Below are positions 30,297 through 38,497 of a stretch of 40,166 nt of DNA, one piece after another (positions within the stretch are counted from its first letter, which is position 1; each line of letters opens with the position of its first letter). The notes under the pieces were generated by a model that worked only from the letters and a program-made list of their open reading frames with translations, did not search any database and had not been told where the DNA came from. This DNA is from JBDROX01 sp043809645 (GTDB lineage: Bacteria; Patescibacteriota; Patescibacteriia; Magasanikbacterales; UBA922). Both the position numbers and the translations under genes were made by a program. Location: NCBI GenBank assembly GCA_043809645.1, contig JBDROX010000006.1, positions 1 through 40,166 of the forward strand. The letters are read 5' to 3'.

Positions 30297-31172
30297 ATGC
30301 CAAAGCAACAGAACGTGCGCAAAGGCGTCATCACCGTGGCCGGTCTAGGAACACGATTTTTGCCTGCAACAAAAGCAATGCCAAAGGAGATGCTCCCAGT
30401 ACTCGACAAGCCTGTCGTTCAGTACATTGTAGAGGAGATGGCGGACAGTGGAATCACAGAAATTATTTTTGTTACGAGCTCTCAAAAGCGCGCCATTGAG
30501 AATCATTTTGATAGAGACTTCGATCTCGAGCATCATCTCGAGGAACATGGAAAGTTGGATAGAATAAAACCACTGGTTGAGCTTTCGAACAAGATACGAT
30601 TTTTCTACACACGCCAGAGTGCCCCGCTGGGCAATGGACATGCGCTCCTGATGGCACGAGAGTTTGTTGGGGATGAGCCATTCGCCTTTTCAGACGGTGA
30701 CAGTATTATTGACTCCAAGACCCCGGTCATTCGTCAGCTCGTTCGAGTCTTCAACAAGAAAAAGTCTTCTGTCATTGGTGTACAGCGTATTCAGGATAGG
30801 CAGGCTATGACCAAGTATGGAAATGTGTATGCCGAATCAACCACAGACAAGAGGACGTTCAAGGTCAAGAAATTTGTAGAAAAACCAACAGTAAATAAAA
30901 CTTCACCACAGGGACTCATCATCGGTGGAATGAGATATATTTTCACCAAGGATATTTGGAATTTGCTCGAGAAGCAGGGAAAGGGAAGTGGTGGAGAGAT
31001 CTGGGTAGCAGATGCTGCGAATGCGCTGGCCCGTAGGAAGCCGTTCTATGCGTATGAGTACGAAGGGAAATATTTTGATACTGGGAATAAGCTCGCATTA
31101 CTCAAGACTGCTATTCATTTTGCTATGAAGGATGAGGATATGCGGGGTGAATTGCCAGAATTGTTTTCGTAA
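30297..31172 (+). CDS. galU: UTP-glucose-1-phosphate uridylyltransferase
   Basis: 291 residues, normal length. Makes UDP-glucose for surface polysaccharide. The nucleotide-binding loop AGLGTRFLPATKAMPKEM (15-32), LDKPVVQYIVEE, GNGHALLMAR with SDGDSII, and VEKP (sugar-phosphate binding) are all present. ATG 30297 (MPKQQNVRKG) is chosen by homology; an in-frame start 93 nt upstream would add an unrelated hydrophobic leader. It lies 10 nt upstream of the first pilin-like gene, perhaps sharing its transcript. Confidence 0.94.
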   Translation: MPKQQNVRKGVITVAGLGTRFLPATKAMPKEMLPVLDKPVVQYIVEEMADSGITEIIFVTSSQKRAIENHFDRDFDLEHHLEEHGKLDRIKPLVELSNKIRFFYTRQSAPLGNGHALLMAREFVGDEPFAFSDGDSIIDSKTPVIRQLVRVFNKKKSSVIGVQRIQDRQAMTKYGNVYAESTTDKRTFKVKKFVEKPTVNKTSPQGLIIGGMRYIFTKDIWNLLEKQGKGSGGEIWVADAANALARRKPFYAYEYEGKYFDTGNKLALLKTAIHFAMKDEDMRGELPELFS

Positions 31173-31182
31173 TAAAAAAAGT

Positions 31183-32136
31183 ATGGGGAAGAAAAATATT
31201 TTTGGGATATTTTCAATATTTTTGGTTATTACTCTGTTTTCACCAACAAGTCTTTTTGCGGCAGACGATAAAGTAGTTGTTCCGTATGATGTGGAATGTC
31301 ATTGTGAGATGGCAGTCGGACTACTTACCCAGAAGGGACTTGATTTAGCAAAAGCAAATAAGTCGGTTCCTACGAGCGAGATCGCAAGACTTACTATTTA
31401 TCAGTACAGAGAAGCAGATAAAAAGAGTTTCAAGATATTTGCATATCTTTTTGAAGACCAAGATCCTTTTTTCCCAGTAAAGTGGGCACAAATTGAATTT
31501 GCCCGTGCGTTAAACGAAAAGGACTCTGCTGTTGAGTTTGTTAGCGATAATAAATATAAATTAAAGGAAAAAAATATTGAGGCTTTTTCTTTTCCGAGTG
31601 CCTTTATTGATGGATTGATCAGTAAGAGTGGTCTTAAACCTTTTACTCAGGATACCCCTATTACAATAAAAAAAGATGCAGGTGCGTTTGCCTGTTTTCC
31701 TAGTAACATCAGTAAGACCCATTATCCTCTCATCAAGGTAAGTGGGGGATATTTGCCAGTCTATCTCAATTGTAAAAGTTTAAAATACAATCCAGAGACT
31801 ACTTTGTTAAAAGGTGAGGCCTACCTGGGTGGCGGAACACCTGACGGTACGGGAACTGGCGGTGGTGGAGGGTGTTATCTCGGTGTCTGTAATCTCAACC
31901 AGCTTGGTACCACATCACTTCCACAGCTCATTGGACGAGCCCTTAGTTTTTTGACAGGTATCATTGGTGCGGTTGCCCTTGCTGTATTCGTCTACGGTGG
32001 ATTCCTCTGGATGCTGTCAATGGGAAGTCCGGAAAGAATCAAGAAAGCACAGGCACTTCTGCTCTGGGGCGGGCTGGGAACGATGGTTATTGTTGCGAGT
32101 TATGCGATTGTGACATTTCTGTTTGATATATTTTAG
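31183..32136 (+). CDS. T4SS pilin-like protein with large N-terminal ectodomain
   Basis: 317 residues. A signal peptide (1-24, cleaved near LFA-ADD) is followed by a ~215-residue secreted part with a C-x-C pair soon after cleavage (VECHCEM) and a Gly-rich linker. Two closely spaced helices end the protein (about 250-272 and 288-314), joined by GGFLWMLSMGSPERIKKAQAL. That helix-loop-helix is the VirB2/TrbC-like pilin module seen in seven further proteins here. First gene of the locus. The role of the ectodomain is unknown. Confidence 0.78.
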   Translation: MGKKNIFGIFSIFLVITLFSPTSLFAADDKVVVPYDVECHCEMAVGLLTQKGLDLAKANKSVPTSEIARLTIYQYREADKKSFKIFAYLFEDQDPFFPVKWAQIEFARALNEKDSAVEFVSDNKYKLKEKNIEAFSFPSAFIDGLISKSGLKPFTQDTPITIKKDAGAFACFPSNISKTHYPLIKVSGGYLPVYLNCKSLKYNPETTLLKGEAYLGGGTPDGTGTGGGGGCYLGVCNLNQLGTTSLPQLIGRALSFLTGIIGAVALAVFVYGGFLWMLSMGSPERIKKAQALLLWGGLGTMVIVASYAIVTFLFDIF

Positions 32137-32630
32137 AAATTCACCTAACGTATCTAATTTCTAATTCACCTAATAAAAATTAGAATATTAATATGGAGGG
32201 AAGTAAGAATTATGATTTGGAAGAACGAACGGCACAATTTGGTGAGGATGTTATTGATTGGTTGAAGTTTCTCCGAAGGGATGAGGTCACAAAGAGACTT
32301 ATTTCTCAGCTCATTGGTGCTGCCACTGCAATAGGGGCAAATTATTGCGAAGCAGATTGTGCCGAAAGTAACAAAGATTTTATTCACAAGATGAGTATAG
32401 CAAATAAAGAAGCAAAAGAAGCGAAACATTTTATCCGCATGCTCTCCAAAGCGTGTCCAGACAAAGCGACTAGGGAAGAATCCTCTGGAAAGAAGCACAT
32501 GAATTAAATTTGATATGTATGACAATAATAAAAAAATCAAAGATAACAGAACAAAACAGACAAATGAAATAAATTATCGAATTGAGAATTTTATTGAATG
32601 AATTGGGTGAATTAGAAATTAGGTGAATTT
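32137..32630 (+). mobile_element. Small inverted-repeat-bounded insertion carrying a four-helix-bundle gene
   Basis: Inverted repeats bound a single gene. The left repeat (32137-32180) begins right after the preceding stop codon and holds AAATTCACCTAA and CTAATTTCTAATTCACC. The right repeat (32601-32630) reads, on the minus strand, AAATTCACCTAA then TTTCTAATTCACC. The pair lies exactly between two genes of the pilin-like operon. Four-helix-bundle (S23-type) genes are known within rRNA intervening sequences bounded by inverted repeats, so small mobile behaviour is plausible. No transposase is present. Confidence 0.5.
32193..32601 (+). pseudogene. Four-helix-bundle (S23/IVP-like) protein, frameshifted
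   Basis: The first 100 codons (YDLEERTAQFGEDVIDWLKF, RLISQLIGAATAIGANYCEA, NKDFIHKMSIANKEAKEAKHF) match the family PF05635 of ~120-residue helical proteins. The frame then ends early at 32507. In the neighbouring frame from about 32478, LWKEAHELNLICMTIIKKIK continues, which is the expected fourth helix (tWxxEAxEL). One base appears lost in the TCCTCTGG stretch, so the gene is a recent frameshift, unless it is a sequencing error. The role of the family is unclear. Confidence 0.68.
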
Positions 32631-32637
32631 AAAAATT

Positions 32638-34020
32638 ATGTTTATGGGAAAAAAGTTTTTTTTACTATTTGCTCTCCTCCTCGTTGGGATTGTTTCGGTT
32701 GGTATTGGGTGCAAGGGACTCAGTGCAGAAGAAGCTGCTTCAGTTCGACCAGTCTCACTTGATTATTGGACAGTCTACAATGATGTTGATGAACTCAAAA
32801 AACGTGCAGCAGAATACAAGGCTCTCCGTCCGTATGTGACCGTGAATATTCGCCAAGTCAGGCCAGAAGAATTTGATAAACTCTTCATCAATGCACTGGC
32901 AGACGATGTGGCGCCAGATATTATATCGATGCATACAAGATCCCTCCGAAATTATCTCAACAAGCTCTCACCAATGCCACAGAGTGTAAATGTAGCGAGT
33001 GTAACAGTGAAGGGGAATTATAGAAAAGAAACAATAGTGACACCACTCAGAATTGCTATGCCGTCTCTGGCAGCAGTCAGGTCGAATTATCTCCAGACAG
33101 TGGTCGACGATATCATGGTAGGCGGGCAGATCTACGGACTTCCACTCTCTGTTGACACACTCGCCATCTACTATAACAAAGATCTCTTAGATAAAGCCGG
33201 CATCGCAGAACCGCCAACAGCCTGGGGAGAATTTCTCGAAGCATCACAAGCCGCAACGAACTACAATTCAGAAGGAGCCATCCTCCAGTCTGGAGTTGCG
33301 CTCGGGGGAGTGGATAACATCCAGAATGCACCAGACATCCTAGCTATGTTCATGATGCAAAATGGCATTGACATGGTCAAAAGTGGTTTTGTGAATTTTT
33401 CAAAAGGACTTGAAAGGCCAAGTTCGAATCACCCAGCCCTGGAGGCACTTCGATTCTATGCAGATTTTGCGAAGGAAACCAAGGAGGCCTACAGCTGGAA
33501 TCAGGACGAAGGCGACGCTTTTACAGAATTTACCAGAGGGAGATCAGTTTTCTATTTTGGTTTTGCCTATGATTATCCACGTATTCAAGCACGAGCCCCA
33601 CAGATGAATCTCGAGGTCATTCCAGTGCCTCAACTCAATGCTTCTGCTCCTGGAAATGTTGCGAACTATTGGATAGAGACAGTTACGAAGAAGTCGGGGG
33701 CACCAGACGAGGCATGGGACTTCATTCGGTTCATCAGCGCAGAGGAGAAGGTGAAAGAATATACAGACATCCTCAAACTCCCAAGTCCGTATAGAAAACA
33801 TATCAAGGATCAGCAGGAGGATGTGATTCTCTCTGCATTTACCAATCATATTTTGACCATTGATAGTTGGTACAGAGGGAGGAATTATGCAGCAGCAGAC
33901 CGCGCACTTCGAGATCTCGTCGAGAGTTATTTGCTCCCGTATGGACAAAGAGACAATCCACTGCAGAGAGATGCGAATCTAATCATTAATGCTGGAAGAA
34001 TTATTCAGCAGACACTCTAG
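32638..34020 (+). CDS. Extracellular solute-binding lipoprotein (family 1 type)
   Basis: 460 residues. The signal peptide ends in a lipobox-like VGIGC (Cys about residue 25), so it is probably lipid-anchored. The mature part fits the sugar-type periplasmic binding fold: LDYWTVYNDVDELKKRAAEY, DDVAPDIISMHTRSL, YGLPLSVDTLAIYYNKDLLDKAG with PPTAWGEFLEA, and later WDFIRFISAEEKVKEYTD. Its ligand is unknown, and no ABC permease is nearby. It starts just inside the right inverted repeat of the preceding insertion and ends one base before the next pilin-like gene. Confidence 0.85.
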   Translation: MFMGKKFFLLFALLLVGIVSVGIGCKGLSAEEAASVRPVSLDYWTVYNDVDELKKRAAEYKALRPYVTVNIRQVRPEEFDKLFINALADDVAPDIISMHTRSLRNYLNKLSPMPQSVNVASVTVKGNYRKETIVTPLRIAMPSLAAVRSNYLQTVVDDIMVGGQIYGLPLSVDTLAIYYNKDLLDKAGIAEPPTAWGEFLEASQAATNYNSEGAILQSGVALGGVDNIQNAPDILAMFMMQNGIDMVKSGFVNFSKGLERPSSNHPALEALRFYADFAKETKEAYSWNQDEGDAFTEFTRGRSVFYFGFAYDYPRIQARAPQMNLEVIPVPQLNASAPGNVANYWIETVTKKSGAPDEAWDFIRFISAEEKVKEYTDILKLPSPYRKHIKDQQEDVILSAFTNHILTIDSWYRGRNYAAADRALRDLVESYLLPYGQRDNPLQRDANLIINAGRIIQQTL

Positions 34021-34021
34021 T

Positions 34022-35146
34022 ATGAAGAAGTTTACTTTGTTACTCTCCTTTTCTTTATTCGTCTGCGGTTTTTTATTTTTTGCTCATCAAGTGGATGCAG
34101 CAGAGGAGACATTTTGTGTATGTGAATATGAAAAGGGTCTTTACGATTATCTTTTTCTTGGGCCTCTGGGGGGGAAGAATGCAAATAAACGTCTGCCTAA
34201 TTACCGTATAAATGGGAGTTTTCCTTATGTCAAGCCAGATCCAATCACTGTGTCAAGTTGTTTGACTATAAAAGCGAGTCAAGCAGGCTATAGCGCAACA
34301 TGTTCCATACAGAAGTGCAAAGAAGAGGCAGGGGCCACATATTGGAAAATCATTTCAGGAAAGGCAGCAAATCCAGCTCTGGCACCTTCAACATATGATT
34401 GTAAAGTACCTGTGGCTGAAAAGATTTGCACATGCTCACTCGAGGCTTCATATAGGGAGACGTCAAGCGGTTCGTTTGATAAAGGAAAACTTATTGAGCA
34501 GTGCAGTATTGATAAAAACAGTATAGATATTGCTGTTGGTTCTGCAATAGAAATCACAACATATGCAAAAATAGTTGACAAAAAAAAATGTCTCAAAGAG
34601 TATCCAGCTAAAGGTATGCCTGTCACGGTATTTGTAGTGTCTCCTTGCTCTTCGGTAAGTCAAGTACGGACGGAGACGCTAACAGGTGGTTCGAATAAAA
34701 GAACTGTTACTGCTAAAGTAACGTGCACGACAGCAGCAGGAAAGTCCACGACACCTGAATCTCCTCCAGCCAAAGCAGTCGATGCAAAAGCAGTAGACGC
34801 AGAAGCAGTGTTGAAAGCACGGTACAAAAGGCCAGCAGGCTATGAGGGTCCACTTCCAGACTGTGCGTTTTCTGGAACATGTAAAGACGTAGACGATCTT
34901 CTTCTTGTTGCTATCCGCATTGGACGCATGATATTTGGGTTCATTGGGTCCTTCGCACTCCTCATGTTCGTCTACGGCGGTTTTGTCTGGGTGACATCAT
35001 TCGGAAATGCAGAGAAAGTGAAGAAAGGACAGTCTGTTGTGGTGGCAGCAGTAGTTGGTCTTGCTATTGCACTCGGCGCCTATGTTATTATTGACTTCTT
35101 ACTCGATAGCCTCGGAGTGCAGAGCAGCTTTAGGGTTATTAAATAA
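34022..35146 (+). CDS. T4SS pilin-like protein with cysteine-rich N-terminal ectodomain
   Basis: 374 residues. Signal peptide 1-26 (ending DAA-EET). The ectodomain of ~265 residues has two C-x-C segments (FCVCEYEKG after cleavage, ICTCSLEAS later), like ECHCEM and ECLCKY in the genes beside it, plus an Ala/Val/Lys-rich low-complexity stretch (AKAVDAKAVDAEAV). The two-helix pilin module ends the protein: GGFVWVTSFGNAEKVKKGQSV between helices. One base separates it from the preceding stop, so it is translationally coupled. Confidence 0.75.
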   Translation: MKKFTLLLSFSLFVCGFLFFAHQVDAAEETFCVCEYEKGLYDYLFLGPLGGKNANKRLPNYRINGSFPYVKPDPITVSSCLTIKASQAGYSATCSIQKCKEEAGATYWKIISGKAANPALAPSTYDCKVPVAEKICTCSLEASYRETSSGSFDKGKLIEQCSIDKNSIDIAVGSAIEITTYAKIVDKKKCLKEYPAKGMPVTVFVVSPCSSVSQVRTETLTGGSNKRTVTAKVTCTTAAGKSTTPESPPAKAVDAKAVDAEAVLKARYKRPAGYEGPLPDCAFSGTCKDVDDLLLVAIRIGRMIFGFIGSFALLMFVYGGFVWVTSFGNAEKVKKGQSVVVAAVVGLAIALGAYVIIDFLLDSLGVQSSFRVIK

Positions 35147-35152
35147 ACTGAT

Positions 35153-36622
35153 ATGCATAGAATTTTTGGAAAAATAGGAATATTTTCAATTCTAGTGGCT
35201 TTTTCTTTCTTGTCTATGAATGCTGCAAATGCAGCAGACGAATGTTTGTGTAAGTACACGTACGATGATCCAAATTGTAGTATTGAACAAGGTGTTACGC
35301 ATTCGGCAAATGTAAAGTTTGATACCTATGCTGATGTATCAAGTCTAGATTCTTCCTGTTGTCCGAGTTCTTTTCATAAGCCCACTCTTGAAACAGCTTT
35401 TCAGCAAATGCTACTTCTTGCAAATAAAGAGAAAACACTTGGAAATGATTGTAAATTTGGCCCTCTTACTGCCAATAAAATGATGACTACAATATCACCA
35501 GCAGTTTCGGTTGGCACTACAGTACAATGTGGTTTGAAATCGGCTGTTACTGTACCGCCAAAAGGATGTGTAGTTAAAACAGCCTCATCTGGCACCAGTG
35601 GGGGCACTGGTACTTCAGGGGGAACAGCGGCCTCAGGAGGTACAAAAAAAGTCGATACCTCTGCTACCATTGTGAAGCTAGAAAATCCACTAACAACAAA
35701 GAGTGTAGATCAACTGCTTGGAAATCTGATCAAGTCAGCACTGCAAATACTTGGATCACTTGCGCTTGCGGCTTTCATTATCGGTGGTTTCCTTTGGCTC
35801 ACCTCTGGTGGAAGTCCGGAGCGGGTGAAGAAGGGGACACAGACTATGGTTTGGGCAGCGGCTGGGGTATTCCTGGTCTTGGGAAGCTACGCGATACTCA
35901 ATACTATCATCACATCCATTGGTGGAACAGGTACTGGAGCACTGAAGGGTGGGTCGAGTATTGTGTATTATAGAGTCGAGGGATTGCCTGCAAGCGATCC
36001 AAAATTGGAGGTTAGAGAGGGGTCTACAAAAAGTTCAAAGTCTATTGGGTTTTTCAAGGAAGGGCAGGACTGTGTGAAGTCCACAGGAAAGGAGGAAAAT
36101 GGTTGGTATCAGGTAGAATTGAAGCCAAATGTACTTGGTTGGTCGTTCGGTGGATATCTGAAAAAAACTAAGAGTGACTGCGAAAATAATAAGGAATCAG
36201 CTCCAGCTGCATCTATTTGTAAGGATATGAATAAATGTTGGTATAAAGCTGACTCTGGAAATGTTGTTGCATACTATGCACTTGAGACAAAGGGTAATAA
36301 AATAGGTGCTGGTATTGCAAAAGATCCATATGTGTTCAAGAAGAATAAATTTGTGTGTTTTGATGTTTTGACAGAAGAAAAAAATAATTTTGGTACTTGG
36401 ATCAAAGCAAATATTCAGTATGACAATAGACCTGTTTGGTTCAATACAAAAGGATCAAGTAAGAAGGGAAAGCCTAACTCAACATCAAAAACAATTTATT
36501 TTAAAAAAGTAAACGAAGGAAAAAAACCTGGAGATGTGCTAACCGGAACAGCTCTTGACACAGCTATAAAAAATCGCTGTCAGAATGGATCCCTCCCAGA
36601 ATTGAAACTATACAAAAAATAG
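35153..36622 (+). CDS. T4SS pilin-like protein with C-terminal SH3-like domain
   Basis: 489 residues. Signal peptide 1-26, an ECLCKYTYDD pair, a Ser/Thr/Gly-rich linker (SSGTSGGTGTSGGTAASGG), then the two-helix module (about 185-210 and 225-248, GGFLWLTSGGSPERVKKG). It differs from the others in continuing for 240 residues. The part VYYRVEGLPASDP..LEVREG..GFFKEGQ..GWYQVEL..GWSFGGYL looks like a bacterial SH3 domain, which often binds peptidoglycan. A final Cys/Lys-rich segment ends the protein. It may anchor the pilus to the wall. Confidence 0.76.
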   Translation: MHRIFGKIGIFSILVAFSFLSMNAANAADECLCKYTYDDPNCSIEQGVTHSANVKFDTYADVSSLDSSCCPSSFHKPTLETAFQQMLLLANKEKTLGNDCKFGPLTANKMMTTISPAVSVGTTVQCGLKSAVTVPPKGCVVKTASSGTSGGTGTSGGTAASGGTKKVDTSATIVKLENPLTTKSVDQLLGNLIKSALQILGSLALAAFIIGGFLWLTSGGSPERVKKGTQTMVWAAAGVFLVLGSYAILNTIITSIGGTGTGALKGGSSIVYYRVEGLPASDPKLEVREGSTKSSKSIGFFKEGQDCVKSTGKEENGWYQVELKPNVLGWSFGGYLKKTKSDCENNKESAPAASICKDMNKCWYKADSGNVVAYYALETKGNKIGAGIAKDPYVFKKNKFVCFDVLTEEKNNFGTWIKANIQYDNRPVWFNTKGSSKKGKPNSTSKTIYFKKVNEGKKPGDVLTGTALDTAIKNRCQNGSLPELKLYKK

Positions 36623-36704
36623 ATTACAGGCTTTCCCATGTGGACAGCCACCTGACAAAACCTCAAAAAATTGATAGAATATAGATACTTAAAAATTTAA
36701 TTTC

Positions 36705-36772
36705 ATTTCGAGCGCACTGAGCAGATTATTCTTTCTCTTTTGAGAATCATGATCTGCGCTAACGCTCGAAAT
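36705..36772 (+). promoter_or_regulatory. Large stem-loop upstream of the short pilin gene
   Basis: ATTTCGAGCG (36705-36714) pairs perfectly with CGCTCGAAAT (36763-36772), with GCAGAT/ATCTGC inside. It is a dispersed-repeat-like hairpin in the 180-nt gap between two genes of the cluster. It may act as a regulatory leader or be a mobile palindrome. Confidence 0.55.
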
Positions 36773-36802
36773 GATGATCCCACACAGAAAGGGGGTGAGT
36801 AC

Positions 36803-37246
36803 ATGTATTTACTCGCAAAACTTGCACAGTATAAAAAGACAATGACCGTACTTGGTGTTTTTGCACTCTCACTTGCATTCGCACCAATGGCATCCGCACA
36901 GTATAATTGTTACAATGATCCAGAAGATCCATTTTGTACCAACAAAGTGGGCGCCGCACTTGGTGGTCGTATTGGTGGTGAAGATACAGATTTTATCACA
37001 TCTATAGTGAACATCATCAACATCATGCTTGGTCTTCTCGGTCTTATAGCGGTGGTTATCATCCTTCTCGGTGGTTTCAAATGGATGACAGCTGGCGGTA
37101 GTGATGAAAAGGTCACAGAAGCACGCAAACTTATTTTCTCTGGTATTATCGGTCTCGCGATTATCCTATCAGCATGGGCTATCGCGCAGTTCGTTATTGG
37201 AAGTCTGCGTACAGCAACACAAGGTACAGACGAAGCTCCAATTTAG
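36803..37246 (+). CDS. Short T4SS pilin-like protein (VirB2/TrbC-like)
   Basis: 147 residues, the minimal version. Signal peptide with cleavage near ASA-QYN (33), a short Cys pair (NCYNDPEDPFC), helix 1 about 66-91, loop GGFKWMTAGGSDEKVTEARK, helix 2 about 109-132. Size and layout fit VirB2-like conjugation pilins. GGGGGTG before ATG 36803 is a good ribosome-binding site; the open frame 63 nt upstream is not used. It has a strong terminator of its own and is probably the major pilin subunit. Confidence 0.82.
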   Translation: MYLLAKLAQYKKTMTVLGVFALSLAFAPMASAQYNCYNDPEDPFCTNKVGAALGGRIGGEDTDFITSIVNIINIMLGLLGLIAVVIILLGGFKWMTAGGSDEKVTEARKLIFSGIIGLAIILSAWAIAQFVIGSLRTATQGTDEAPI

Positions 37247-37260
37247 TAACGTCAGAAACA

Positions 37261-37288
37261 GGGCAGGGGTTCTTCCCCTGCCCGCGCT
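37261..37288 (+). terminator. Strong rho-independent terminator
   Basis: GGGCAGGGG/CCCCTGCCC with a TTCTT loop, then GCGCTCTTTTTT, 15 nt after the short pilin gene. It separates two transcription units in the pilin cluster. Confidence 0.85.
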
Positions 37289-37357
37289 CTTTTTTCATCA
37301 AGGTGTGCAGAGAAAAGGGAATAGACTTTTTCCTCTGTTTATCTTAAGCTTCAATAT

Positions 37358-37753
37358 ATGAAATATCTTCACATCGGCACTTTTTTGTTAACAATGTTTT
37401 GTTCCCTGCTTTTATCTCCTGCCATCACACACGCACAGCCAGCTGGTGACCCACTTGGTCTCTCTATTGGAGAACAGACTGGATTGCCAAATTCAGACGT
37501 CAGAGTGACTGTTGCCAACATCATTCGTATTATGCTCGGGTTTCTTGGTCTTATCTCAGTTGTCATCATTGTTTATGCTGGTTTTAGGTGGATGACATCT
37601 GGTGGAAATGAAGAAAAAATAAAAGCGGCACAGAAGACACTCATTGCTGCGGTTATTGGACTTGCTATTATTATGAGTGCATATAGTATTACAATTCTTG
37701 TTATTCGATCACTCTACGAGGCGACGACGCTCAAACCCTACGGGATTCAATAA
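37358..37753 (+). CDS. Short T4SS pilin-like protein
   Basis: 131 residues. Signal peptide (cleaved near THA-QPA), then the two-helix module (about 50-75 and 92-113) with GFRWMTSGGNEEKIKAAQK. It lacks cysteines in the mature part and any extra domain. The short tail ends KPYGIQ. It begins the second run, each gene following the last by 9-16 nt. Confidence 0.8.
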   Translation: MKYLHIGTFLLTMFCSLLLSPAITHAQPAGDPLGLSIGEQTGLPNSDVRVTVANIIRIMLGFLGLISVVIIVYAGFRWMTSGGNEEKIKAAQKTLIAAVIGLAIIMSAYSITILVIRSLYEATTLKPYGIQ

Positions 37754-37765
37754 TTTTGTTTTTTT

Positions 37766-38488
37766 ATGCATAGATTTTCCAAACAGCTCATCTACGGTGG
37801 CGGCCTACTGTTTGGAGTTTTTTTATTTTTTGAAAAAGTACTTGCCCAAGGTGGTTTGGAAAAAGCAGCAGGAAGGGCAGGGCTACCAAATATTTCTGTT
37901 GGAAAGGCGATTGGAAATGTCATTGGTACAGGACTATCACTGGTTTCAGTGCTCTTTTTTATTTTGATGATCATTGGTGGTTTGAGATACATGCTCTCTA
38001 GAGGAAATGAAGAGACTGCAAAAAAGGCGGTGAATACGATATGGGGCGCTATGATAGGACTCTTTATTGTTCTAGCAGCGTATGCGCTTACGAATTTTGT
38101 GTTTGGTGGACTTGGTATTTCTGGAGGTGGTCCAGGTAGTGGATTCAATACCGAGTATTGTCTGAAAGGATGTAATCCAGACAACAGATGTATTGCATAT
38201 ACTCCAACACTTGAGGATGCTCAGAAGCAAGGGAAATCTATGCAGGAGCTTGCAAATGAGCAGCTTAGTACTCAAAAATGTAAGGAAGTTGTATCTGGGC
38301 AATGTCCAGCTCAGTGTGGTGGAGTTTCTGGAACGTGTCATCAAACATCCTCAGTCGAAGAATGCAAAGGAAAGGCTGTTGGTGCGGCTTGTGGAAGTGC
38401 TGGGGAGAGCTGTAAGAAAAATAGTGAGAATGTTGGAACAGGATCTGCAGAAGAATACACATGTCTTTGTACCGCTTTGGTTTTATAA
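37766..38488 (+). CDS. T4SS pilin-like protein with cysteine-rich C-terminal tail
   Basis: 240 residues. Hydrophobic N-terminus acting as signal (1-27), short LEKAAGRAGLP segment, two-helix module (about 48-72, 90-112) with GGLRYMLSRGNEETAKKA, then a ~115-residue tail with many cysteines (KGCNPDNRC, GQCPAQCGG, TCLCTALVL). The module now lies before the extra domain, the reverse of the first three genes. Disulfide-stabilised exposed tail is likely. Confidence 0.76.
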   Translation: MHRFSKQLIYGGGLLFGVFLFFEKVLAQGGLEKAAGRAGLPNISVGKAIGNVIGTGLSLVSVLFFILMIIGGLRYMLSRGNEETAKKAVNTIWGAMIGLFIVLAAYALTNFVFGGLGISGGGPGSGFNTEYCLKGCNPDNRCIAYTPTLEDAQKQGKSMQELANEQLSTQKCKEVVSGQCPAQCGGVSGTCHQTSSVEECKGKAVGAACGSAGESCKKNSENVGTGSAEEYTCLCTALVL

Positions 38489-38497
38489 TTTATCTAT

